From Turbatrix aceti (taxonomy: Eukaryota > Nematoda > Chromadorea > Rhabditida > Panagrolaimidae), in the NCBI GenBank assembly GCA_963969345.1, contig OZ017769.1, positions 5,335,725-5,399,724 on the forward strand: a stretch of DNA of 64,000 bases. The letters are read 5' to 3'. Under the pieces are notes generated by a model, which worked only from the letters and a program-made list of their open reading frames with translations, had not been told where the DNA came from and searched no databases. Positions 54,755-64,000 of this stretch are shown one piece after another (the stretch's first letter is position 1; each line of letters begins with the position of its first letter). The translations under genes and the position numbers were made by a program.

Positions 54755-55564
54755 CTATGGATATATCCGCTTGTACGTGATCTGCGTGTGGAGCATGAGA
54801 GGATGAGTCGTGGTTCCCATGACGAGCCGGCTCTCCAAGAAAGTCTCGTTGAGCAGCGTCCACTCCCGGAACATGTACTGCACCGGAAGGTCGCGGGAAA
54901 AGTTGATGCGCCCGATGCGCTGAAGCAGGAACCGAATGCGATTGTCCTTCTCGCGGCCCTCTTCGACGGTGGAGAAACCATTGCTCATGACAGTGGTCAG
55001 TGAAACTCGGCTAGTGTTTTGCGCTCCCGAGATGAAGCCGTACTCGCTGTGGAGCTCTGTGAGGTCGCCATTGTCCCAGGCAACAGCTCTGAAATGAAAA
55101 ATGACGTTTTTTAGTCGATCGCGCGAACAAAAAACTCACGTGTAATTTAAAACCGGCACCGGAGGCCCCAGGGCGAGTTTAATATCAATTTCCTCGCCGT
55201 AGGTAAATCTCGGGATGGTCGGAAAGTCCGCCTTGCCCCCGAACTCGCTTCGCCATTTTCCAACAAGGAAGGCAACTTTCTGGAGATTGGGTGGCACTCT
55301 CCGCAAATCGTACTCCGGAGGAATGTCCTTTGGACCGCAGAGTTGGCACGCCTTGCGGCAGTCGGTAGCGACGACCTCGTCCTTGTCCTCAGAAAGACAG
55401 CGATCAGGCTCGGCGGCCACCCAGTGATAGCATTCCATGTGGTTGTCCAGGCACTTTTGGACAGGTGCCCTCCTCGGCGGCATGGCCATCGCCGTCGAGT
55501 TTGCTACCACCGCGACAGGAGTCAAAGAAGCGCAAAAAAATAACAGAGCTAGGCGTAGCAGCAT
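54755..55564 (-). CDS. ShK domain fused to a nitrobindin-like (THAP4 C-terminal/DUF1794) barrel, secreted
   Basis: Exons 55564-55140 and 55088-54755 give 252 residues. A signal peptide (MLLRLALLFFCASLTPVAVV) is followed by a six-Cys ShK-type module (about 35-75: CLDNHMECYHWV, DRCLS, DCRKACQLC). Then comes a beta-barrel beginning NLQKVAFLVGKWRSEFGG, with YGEEIDIKLALGPPVPVLNYT, LHSEYGFI, and near the end RLVMGTTTHPLMLHTQITYKR. That pattern matches nitrobindin/THAP4, a ferric-haem-binding barrel; the C-terminal His in the HTQITYK strand is in the position of the haem ligand. ShK domains are common in nematode secreted proteins. The fusion suggests an extracellular haem or NO-related role, which is inference. 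Confidence 0.88.
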
Positions 55565-55976
55565 ATCAATGTCGGCAGGGGGGATGTGTGGATGTGTGAC
55601 GGATTAACAACCGACAATCGACGGATCAAGATTTCTGACGACCGGCGAGAAGTAAGTTTTGAACCATCCTCCCCTGCCCGCCGGCAATGACCTTTTTTTT
55701 ACTGATCTGGATGCTGAAATTCCTGTCTTTCCAGCGAGCAATGTTGTTTTTTCGCTTTTTTCGCTTTCCCTTTCGCAGCACACCCTTCCTTTTTTTGCGG
55801 TGTCAAAACGGGTCGCCAGGGTTTATTATTGACGAAAAACGGGATGGGGATGGCTGTGAATCATCCTCGCATCAAACCAATTATTTTTTTTGAAACAGAC
55901 ATGCAAATCAGATTTTTTGAAAATTCAACAAAAAAACAGTGAGTGAAAGTTTGTCAAAAACAACAAACTGCCCAGG
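55565..55976. other. Divergent intergenic region
   Basis: Between the ShK-nitrobindin gene (-) and the RBR gene (+). AT-rich with T runs. No gene. Confidence 0.6.
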
Positions 55977-57417
55977 ATGTTCTGGCTTCAGAAGAAATCG
56001 TCAACACCAGCTCCCCTACCGAAGACAAAAAAATATGCAAGGCTGCTGCCGACAAAGCACTCGTCGTGCTGTTACTGCTCGCAGAGAACTGTCTGGCGAC
56101 TTGTGCTGCGCAATTGCAAGCACGTCGTCTGTGTGACCTGCGGATTGGCCCATATCCAGGTGAATTCCCCTGCCCTGATCATCCGAACTTTCCCTGGCAT
56201 GTTTTTCTTTTCAGGACTCAATTCAACGCCGCGAAAAGCCCAGAATAAAGTGTCCCGCCGTGGGATGCGTTATTCGGATTCACGAAAACGACGTCGCAGC
56301 GCTTCTTGACAGGGACAACGCTGGTTTGAATGCCATCTTGCCCGCCGACTCCCGGTCCTACCTCCAGTACAAGCACAATTGCCATGTTATTTCCCATGCT
56401 CTTGGAGGCGAAAAGTACTGTCGGCAGTGTCCGATGTGTCTGGTAGGTCAATGAAGGAGGTCGGCACGATTCAAATATATTTTCAGAACTTTTATGTCAA
56501 GATCGAAGGCTGCAACTTTGTCCGATGCAGCAACAGGCGCTGCGATCAGTGGTTCTGCTTCCCCTGCGGTCAGCCCGTCGATTCGTGGCAGCACTATTCT
56601 CGTGGGTTTTTTCTGCCTTGTTTGCACACCTGATGGTGACTGTATTTCAGAAGGACACTGCAACATCCTGTGGAACGACATCTACCGGCTCTTCTACCCT
56701 CTGCGCTTTTTCCTGCTCTCAAATCCGGCGGCTATGGTCCTTGTTTTCCCCTTTGTCGTGCTCTCCATTGTCGTAAGCGGTAGCTGAACTCAAAAAACCC
56801 CTCTCTTTTTCTTTCAGTTCATGATCCCGAACTACGTCTTCTTCGGCCTGCCCTTCATTATCATACGCAGTCGTTGGCGAGCCTACGAGGTGTCCGGCAA
56901 CCCGACAAGCCACTTCATCGCCGAGATGATCGTCGGCGGCCCTTTGCTCGTGGCTGCCAGCCTGGTCCTTGCCGCGGGCAGTATTCTGACCATCGGCATC
57001 GTCTTGTTCTTCTACATCGGATTCTCGGTCCTCAAGTTCATCCCGCCCTTCACGTACATCGAAAAACTCATCGAGTACGGCGGAAAGGCGGGCGGCATGC
57101 TCGGCGTCGACGACTGGCAGCAGGCGCTACAAGACGTCCAGGAAGCCCGGATGGCTCTGGCCATCGAGGAAGAACACAAAGTCGCCGAAGCCAGCGAGAA
57201 AGTCCGATCGTCGGAGCGCAACACGCTCCAGGACATGGAGCTGCTCGTCGCGGAGGCCGACCACGACGATCGTCTGGTCAAGGCCCACGGCGGCGGTCAG
57301 ACCGGTCTCGGAGGGAAGCTCTTTGCCCTCCAGCAGGGCGGTCTCAAGGAGGCCGTCGGTCCCCTGGCGACTAAGGAAAACTTTGAGAGAGCTAAGGAAG
57401 CCAATGTTTTTGCGTAA
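55977..57417 (+). CDS. Membrane-anchored RBR-type E3 ubiquitin ligase (RNF19-like), reduced middle domain
   Basis: Exons 55977-56159, 56215-56442, 56487-56601, 56651-56772 and 56818-57417 give 415 residues. RING1 lies near residues 28-78 (CCYCSQRTVWRLVLRNCKHVVCVTCG ... CPAVGC). RING2 is CRQCPMCLNFYVKIEGCNFVRCSNRRCDQWFCFPCG, where the Cys in KIEGCNF is in the catalytic position of RBR ligases. The stretch between the two RINGs is only about 60 residues and lacks the usual IBR Cys spacing. Two or three hydrophobic segments follow (LRFFLLSNPAAMVLVFPFVVLSIV, LVAASLVLAAGSILTIGIVLFFYIGFSVL), as in RNF19, then a coiled C-terminal tail. Converges on phospholipase B with about 50 bases between stops. 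Confidence 0.8.
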
Positions 57418-57468
57418 ATTTAATTTTGTCTTTGGTTGGTGGACTCATTTGGGACGTCAGATCCGTGT

Positions 57469-58721
57469 TCAAGCCTTTGCCTCAGGCAATTTGGTAGCCT
57501 CGAAGTACTTGGAGCAGTTCTGGCTGTTTTTCGTAGTCCGGATGAAAGGGCACATCTGCAAAACTCAAATGTATAAAAAAAAATCTGTTTGCATGAACTC
57601 ACCGGATCAGGGCAAGAAAGACCGATCGTATAGTCAGAAAGGTTCGCGGAAGTGTCCTTGCCTCCGACAGGCTGCATGACATTGTTCCAGAGGAATTTAG
57701 ACACCGCAGCGTGCCCGAACTGCGAAAAATGGAAGCAATCAGCAGCGAAGAAGTCCATATTAACCGTACCGTTGGCGGTAAGCGGGGGCGTAAGAACGTC
57801 ATTGAAAAACGGCTGGAGAACAAGTGTGAAGTCATCTTTGGTATCAAACTCCCCGCTCGCAACCAGCTCTTCCTGGGCCTTCATATACGAAATACAAACG
57901 TCAGAAATCTCCGCATTGGTGAAAGCCGTGTCAGACTCGCAGTCACACTCAAACGTGTGCAGCGCCTCGCAGAAGTACTTATCATGATCGATGTTGCGGA
58001 GCATGCGCATGTTGAACATGCCCGTAATGCTCACGATTGTGCGTGGTAGACCCTCCTGCAGGATCCGGACGGTCTGTCGGATGTTGTCCTGGTAGTTAGA
58101 CGCCTGATGGGTGCTCACTTCTTCGCAGTACACGCAAATGTCGTTCGCGCCAATGAAAATATTGACCAGTTTCCAGTCGGTGGTCACGTTGATCACCTCC
58201 GTGTGCTTGTTCATGAGACTCACCAGGTCCCGCGCCTGCTGGATGATGTCCTTCGATTCTGCGCCGGGGAATCCCAGATTGAGATGCGCTTTTGACCAGA
58301 CGACGCTCGTCGAGACGCCGAGCGCGTAGCCGAAGACGCTCGGGTTGAATGCCCGCAAGATGTCTGAATTTGCCAAAAAATATTTTTATGGGCCTTGGAA
58401 GCTTAGAAACTCACTGGGAATGGTGACGTGCTCGGCGAGGCCTTTGTCCCCGCCGCCCTGGAACGCGAGACCCCTGTACTGCAGCAGGACGGCCACGGGA
58501 TCGGTATGCGGACTGCCCGCGCCATTTCCGGCGGTCAGAGAATCGCCCAGCGCAGCTACGACTTTGATATCAGCCGGTTTGACTGCGTGGGCCGAAGTTG
58601 GCACGGCCGCGCTCGGCGTCATATCTGAGCATTTGAAATCCGGCGCTCCGATATCCGGAAGGGGATCTGCGAACGCAAAAGCGCACAAAACCGCTGCTAA
58701 AGCCGCCACGCGCCAGAACAT
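57469..58721 (-). CDS. Phospholipase B (PLB1-like SGNH lipase), secreted
   Basis: GDSL-type lipase removing acyl chains from phospholipids. Three exons give about 380 residues. A signal peptide (MFWRVAALAAVLCAFAFA) is followed by the block I motif AALGDSLTAGNGAG with the nucleophile Ser. Block III/IV features are NIFIGANDICVYC (the GAND Asn) and DCFHFSQFGH in the C-terminal part with the catalytic Asp and His. Several Cys in the central part (CVYCEE, CEALHTFECDCES) suggest disulphides typical of extracellular PLB. Metazoan PLB1 is usually four tandem domains with a membrane anchor, whereas this is a single domain without a transmembrane tail, the common form in nematodes. Intron 1 is in phase 1. 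Confidence 0.92.
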
Positions 58722-59648
58722 GATTGAATCAAGCTGAACCACGATCACTGATATACTGGAAGTAGGCGACGTACAACACCGCAGAAATACTGCAGCCTCG
58801 CCGCAGCTTCCTGATAAGGACCGCTGGCTTACGTGCACCCAATAACCCGTCGTTAAAGAAAGCGTCATGCTGCTGCAACGTGCCTTGCCTTGCTGATACC
58901 GCTCTCATTCGTTTAATCATCCGTGATAGCCACATTCAGGAATGTTGAACAGCTAGGGCAATTTGGTTTATGCTCTTTTTTCAAAGACAAGAGGTCGCCT
59001 GACTCGACCACGTGAGGTGACGCTGACGCAATTACGGGCAATACCCAAAAAGCCTAAAAACGGGGGACACTATGTGCGCATAGTGTTCTCTGGCGTTAAT
59101 GAGGGCGTTTTTGGAATCTGCGATTCCGAATTTGTGTATTAGGACACTTTTTAGGACGATCTGAGAGTTGGCACTGATTTTCAATTTCCCCCTTTAACGG
59201 CATTTTAAATTGAAAAAAAATATTTTTTCTCTGTAGATAAACGTCAAAACAAAGTTTCAGACCTTTTTGCACAAAAAATTGTTCGATGACGATAAAATTT
59301 TAATTTTTTTTTAAATTTTAGCCCGGACCAAAACCCAGCCATTAGACCAAAAGTTCAACCTAATTATTGTCCCTGCTGTTGATGGGCGACCAAAAGTGAG
59401 TTATCACCGGCGCCAGAATCTCTCCAGCCCCAGAACCGATCTTTAATCATTGATTATTTTATTTCCCTCTTGATAAAAAGTATTTTTCAAACATGTAGAT
59501 TCGAAACACAAAACGCACGTCGTTGCACCATCACCAGTTACAGCAGCGCCGCGGTGATGCATCGCGTCACTGCACGCCACATCCGTATTTTCAATAGTCG
59601 CCCTACAGCGATGCCGAATCTTCCCTGCCTAGTTCGTTCTTGTGTCCG
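58722..59648. other. Intergenic
   Basis: Promoter side of phospholipase B and 3' flank of the zinc transporter. AT-rich with no supported gene. Confidence 0.6.
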
Positions 59649-62577
59649 CTAGTGAAATCGGCCGTTGCCGACGTGGGCGTGATCATGCGAGAGCAGGGGG
59701 GACGAGTGGTCGTGGTGGTGGTGGTCATCATGGGCATGATCATGATCATGGTCGTGGTCATGATCGTGGTCGTGGGCATGGACATGGCTGTGATCGTGGC
59801 TATGGACAGCGACTGGAGACGCACTGTGATGGTGGCTGTGTCCATGGCTGTGACCGTGGTCATGGCTGTGGTCGTGGTCGTGATCATGATCGTGGTCATG
59901 ATCGTGATCATGACTGTGATCATGAAGATGCCCATGCTCAGCAACAAACCTGACCTTATCAGTCCTCATCGGCATTTTGTAAGTCGGCAAAGCAGAGTGA
60001 ATCTTGTTGAAGAACCTCTCTTTCTCGACCTGTACCGTAACATGCTGCACACCGGCGTTCTTGATTATCTGTACAGCACTCGACCGAACAGCCTGATCGT
60101 TGGCGCCGTCCGTGACCTGCAGATGAATCGTCAGGACGTTGATCTCAGCCTTCAGCTGCCAGACGTGCAGTTCCGAGAACGAGACGACTCCTTCGATAGC
60201 AAAGAGGTTCTCGATAGCGTGGTACACCTCGTGAGAGAGCTCCTTCGGCACGCATTGCAGGAGCACGGAAACCGACGCCCTGAGCAGCGGGAAAACGGAT
60301 CCCAGGATGAGGCAAGCCAGGATGAGAGAGCAGAAGGGGTCCACCCACTGCCAGCCGAACAGCTGGATGAGCAGCGTGCTGATGATGACAAACACCGAGC
60401 CTAGGGTGTCTGCCAGGACGTGGAGGAACACACCTGAAATGAACATCGGTCAGAATCAGAAACAAAAATAGGAGCAAACTAAAAAGTATTGAAACATTGT
60501 TGGTATACACGAAAAAATATAATTTGAACTTGAAAAACTTAAAAAATACGTTGGAAGCAAAAAAAGCACTAAATCATACATTTTTTTACTTTTAGGCCCC
60601 TTTTGTCGCCCGGGGAGAAATTTTAGGCTATAATTCTTCTTGTCCTAAAAAAACCACCTACCTTCCATGTTAGCGTTATGGTGGTGATCGTGTCCCCCAT
60701 GGCTGTGTCCGTGGTGGTGATGACCATGCGAATGTCCGTGGCCACCGTGGTCGTGTCCGCCATGCAGGGCGTACATGCCAAAGAGGTTTACCAGCAGCCC
60801 CAAAACAGCGACAATCATCAGCTTATCCGTATCCACCTCCGGAGGACTGTACAGCCGCTGAAGCGCTTCCAGAAGAATCATCGAGGCTATCACAATAAGG
60901 AAGAGAGCGTTGATAAACCCGGAAAGCACTTCCACGCGACCGTAGCCGAACGAGAACTGTCGAGGAGCCGTCGAACGCGCCATCACGGAGGCCACGAGGC
61001 CCATGACGAGTGCAGTGCAATCAAACAGCATGTGGAAGCCATCGGAAATAAGCCCCAAACTGCCGTTGATAAAGCCGTAGAAGAATTCTACGCCACAGAA
61101 AAGCAGATTGACGCAGAGGAAGTAGAAAATCGCCCGAGAATCGTCATTGGCGAGGATTTCATGAACCGTATGTTTGCAGAATTTGAAAACCGACTGGGAA
61201 GTTTTCTGGAGAAAAGCCTCGCCGTAGGTAAACAGCGGAATTCCAGTTTCGCTGAATCGGACGAATTGGCCACCGCGCGCACGGAGCGTTGCGGGACCCG
61301 TCAGAATGTAGGATGCTGAAAATCGTGATAAGACCGTCTCAATCCCGTAAAAAGTGCAACTAACTCACCGATGGCAAACGAAACAGCGGTGACAAAGACA
61401 CCGGTAGATAGAGAGTGGCCTTCAGGACCAGCCGGGTAGTAGATCCACGCGAAAAAGAGCGCGATAGGATAAATGGTCATCGGCGACCACCGGGCTGCCG
61501 CCATCACCGGTTGCGGCAGACGGTTGAAACACGTCGTCTCGGTCACAAAATCGATGACAAAGACCAAAATCGCGGCAATCGAGAGCAGAAAAATAAAGTT
61601 GAAAAAACTCGTGTAGTAAGAAGTGCCCAGGACAATGGCAAAGAATCCAATAGGCAGGAGAAAGACCGTGGAGAGCACCGAGACCATCGCGTAGAGCCGC
61701 TTTGGTCCGCCGATTTCGACGGCCAGCGAGCGAAAAGACACGTCGTAGATGTATTTGAGCGTGAGTGCGACACCCAGCAGCAGGACGCCTCCCTTGTGAT
61801 CGCTGATGCCAAACTTTCCAACTATGGCGTAGAAGATGGAATTCAGGATGCTGTGGTGGCCGTGGACCTCGGCTGCAAAAAAAAGACAGTCAAAGAGTTA
61901 AAAAAGTTGTTTCGAGAGTAAAACTCACGATGATTAGTCTCAACCGACGAATCCTCATCCATGATAATGAGGGCCAAAAATCCGATGACAAGCATGAAGA
62001 TGCCCCTCGTCTGGGCAGGTGTCCTGTTGCCGAAGAAGACGGCTTCCAGGGCAACCGCCAGCACCTTCGGATTCACCTCGAAGACCAGAATAGATCTCAG
62101 AGGACCGCAAAATGTCACACTGTACAACCAGAGGAGTTCAATAAACACGTTCAACAACGAGATCTGCATGATCCTAACATGCTGCAATAAAAAAACGAGC
62201 GTTACCATAGAAACTATCGTAAATGAGCACAAAAAAACTTACGATAGACTTTCGAATCGATTTTCCAGAAGTAAAGGGTTTCTGGACAGGAAGAAGGACG
62301 AGGGAGGCAACCAGTCGCATCAGAAATAGGAGACCGATGACGTGCATCTGTTTCGACAGCGAGCCTATGCCGAAGACGCCGATACATTTTGCCAGCTTGC
62401 CGACAACCAGAAGCGCGATCTGGGATGCGGACCTGCAAAAAAGTGCCAAAATAGTATTCACCCGGTTGGTAAATCTTCATAAACCCCAAAATTGAAGACA
62501 AAAAACAACACCTACCCAGGCTTGGACCCGGCAAGATTCCTGTCATCGTCCTTGCGTAGAAAATCGTTGGCCAGCAT
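59649..62577 (-). CDS. SLC30A5: Zinc transporter ZnT5 (SLC30A5) with extended His/Asp tail
   Basis: Early-secretory zinc/proton exchanger, working with ZnT6 to metallate Golgi enzymes. Six coding exons from the ATG at 62577. The N-terminal half has about nine extra helices specific to ZnT5 (GPLRSILVFEVNPKVL, DHKGGVLLLGVALTLKYI, VGGAKRL-like EIGGPKRLYAMV). The CDF core follows: FFYGFINGSLGLISDGFHMLFDCTALVMGL with the HxxxD zinc site, a His-rich loop (HGGHDHGGHGHSHGHHHHGHS), then VFLHVLADTLGSVFVIISTLLIQ with the second HxxxD. The cytosolic CTD ends at VQVEKERFF. Unusually, about 95 more residues follow, mostly His-Asp/His-Ser repeats. Exon junctions checked include GG|G TCC after the first exon. 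The family call is firm. Confidence 0.93.
59700..59945 (-). repeat. Coding minisatellite for the ZnT5 His/Asp tail
   Basis: Short repeats built on CATGATCATGATCATG and GTGGTCATG-type hexamers encode HDHDHD and HSHDH runs. The internal periodicity is six bases with variants, so it can expand or contract in frame. Confidence 0.85.
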
Positions 62578-63166
62578 TGTGGCACAATCTCGGACGTGAA
62601 TTCCTTCCTAAACAGCTGCCAACCGGTATAGACTGTGCGTGACTGCTTCACGCTCGTGTTGTCATGTTCAATTGAAGCAAGATAAACTAATTAGAAAGAA
62701 TGAACGCTGGTGACGTGGCCACTTACCAAGTCTGAAACAAAACTTATAAAATTCCGGTGCACTGGGAAGGGCGGGTATCGCGCAGCATTATCGATCCTCG
62801 CACACACAGCATAGACAAGGCAGCGCCATGCACAAAAGCACAATCGATAGCCAAAAAAGCCGTCGTTGTCGAACGAAAAGGTGCAAGGTGAGTAACTTCG
62901 CACCAAAATCTATCGGAGTACGTATACGTGTCGTTTGAAGGCTTTCAGCACGAATGTTTGGTAGGCGCGGCTATAGGCGTAGTGAGCGCGAAAACGCGCG
63001 CACGCGCCACTGACCGATCCTTCTTCATTCATTCAGTCGTGCATCACACAGTCAAAGGTTGACGGTCGTTGGCTCTCTGCTCATCCTAGAGTTTTCAGTT
63101 GTTGTGTTGTGTCAGGTTTACGAATAGCAGTGTCTTTTTTTGTCCACTACTAAGCAGTCGATAAGT
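62578..63166. other. Divergent intergenic region
   Basis: Between ZnT5 (-) and the HMG-box gene (+); presumably a promoter region for both. No gene seen. Confidence 0.55.
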
Positions 63167-64000
63167 ATGCCGCGCTCGAAAAAGGTTGGTTTTTGAATTT
63201 ATTGTGCCCCATGTGACAAAATAAGTCTCGATTTGTAGCATGGAGATGTCAACAGCCCCCGTCGGCCCACCACGTCTTTCAACTTTTTCATGAAGCATAA
63301 GTCCACTGAATACATCGAAAAGTACACGGGCCAAATGCCGCTCGGCGACATCATCAAAATCATGTCCAAGGATTGGCGCGAGATGACGCCTAACGAGAAA
63401 AAGGTAGGGGGGACGCGCGAGTCATACAGGCGGCTTTATCTCTCGCTTTTGTTTTTCAGCCATACGAAGACGCTGCGATCACCGCCAGACAGGAGTACGA
63501 AACCAAGTTAGAGGCCTATAAGAAGACCGACTTGTACCGGGAGTATATGGGTGAGTTTTTACCATTTTTGTTTGGGGGGGGGGGGTCCGATTTGTACAAA
63601 TTGCTTTGTTGGGTACAAATTGTCATTCAAGCCGAGCCGCTTGCTCGGATGCTCGGCTTATAAAAAAAATTACCCAAAAATAGAAAAAATGGCATTTTGG
63701 TGTCCAAACTGTGGCATTTGTAGTTAATTTAGGCTAATATTCTCCAATTCCGAGAACGTGTTATAAAATCGTTTTTGCCGCCGTGAAATCATTTTACATT
63801 TTCAAAAACGGGGTGTAAAAATATGCAATGCTCGGCGCGGCATTTTTGGCTCCGTTCACCGTTTTCGTTCTGTTGTGACTACAAATTTTCACCGTTTTTG
63901 TTATTACAACCCAAACTAAACAATGATTTTTCAGAGAAAGTCGCGCGTGGTGAGGCAGACCCGCACGGGCGCAAAAAGAATGTATCCGTCAAAAAAGATA
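63167..64000 (+). CDS. HMG-box protein, 3' end beyond the window
   Basis: Exons about 63167-63184, 63240-63402, 63460-63549 and 63935 to the window edge read in frame as MPRSKK|HGDVNSPRRPTTSFNFFMKHKS..., WREMTPNEKK|PYEDAAITARQEYETKLEAYKK, then KVARGEADPHGRKKNVSVKK. The HMG-box signature is clear: a basic start, the PTTSFNFFMKHK helix, MSKDWREMTPNEKKPYEDAA with the conserved Trp, and the YETKLEAYKK helix. This fits an HMGB- or chromatin-type DNA-bending protein. A single box is visible and a second could follow. The intron before the last visible exon is long (about 385 bases). Reading frame remains open at 64000. Confidence 0.8.

Noticed and set aside
1..64000. CRISPR array, prokaryotic defence or phage system
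   Set aside because: All recognised genes are animal genes with spliceosomal introns; no spacer-repeat array or bacterial gene was seen.

Overview
The window looks like nuclear DNA from a small-genome invertebrate animal, most likely a nematode. The genes are protein-coding, dense and intron-bearing. They use short GT-AG introns, many about 50 bases long, with acceptors of the TTTTCAG type. Several genes carry an AG acceptor immediately 5' of the first ATG with no obvious upstream exon, which fits spliced leaders or 5'UTR introns. An expanded-type tau-tubulin/casein kinase (TTBK-like) and a ShK-domain protein also fit nematodes. The species cannot be named from sequence alone, and no rRNA or tRNA gene was seen.

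Layout. 1-5445: a PFTAIRE-type CDK (+), hydroxypyruvate isomerase (-) and Ku80 (-). 6661-11485: a coiled-coil gene (+) behind a perfect 42-bp palindrome, a possible LTR/primer-binding-site remnant, and a MATH/BTB gene (-). 11485-14475: a TTBK-like kinase and an unrecognised helical protein (both -). 14868-18102: a partial tandem duplication of a small secreted membrane protein gene plus the 5' region of an LC8 dynein light chain; one copy of that 5' region now runs into unrelated sequence. 19292-27193: a 1,336-aa doublecortin/IQ/PLAT protein and a DOMON/cytochrome b561 protein (both +). 27343-42887: a minus-strand block holding an SLC7 transporter, a four-TM protein, a small secreted precursor, MCTP, a KLHDC10-like kelch protein and a membrane ORF. 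44227-51786: TOM7 (-), malonyl-CoA decarboxylase, two adjacent C6orf136-like (DUF2358) paralogs and a BTB/BACK-like gene (+). 52756-64000: a FoxF forkhead factor (+), a ShK-nitrobindin protein (-), an RBR-type E3 (+), phospholipase B (-), ZnT5 (-) and a 3'-truncated HMG-box gene (+).

Most genes are conserved housekeeping or developmental functions that are not obviously linked; mitochondrial functions (TOM7, MLYCD, the C6orf136-like pair) cluster near 44-50 kb, possibly by chance. Novelty lies mainly in non-coding and structural features: three families of short inverted-repeat elements (one with an 8-bp target duplication), the palindrome, an intron made of a 41-bp minisatellite, conserved GC-AG introns, the duplication that gave a dynein 5' region a new reading frame, and a ZnT5 with a long extra His/Asp tail. 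I found no bacterial-type system or CRISPR array. Exon junctions were derived by hand from splice consensus and reading-frame continuity.
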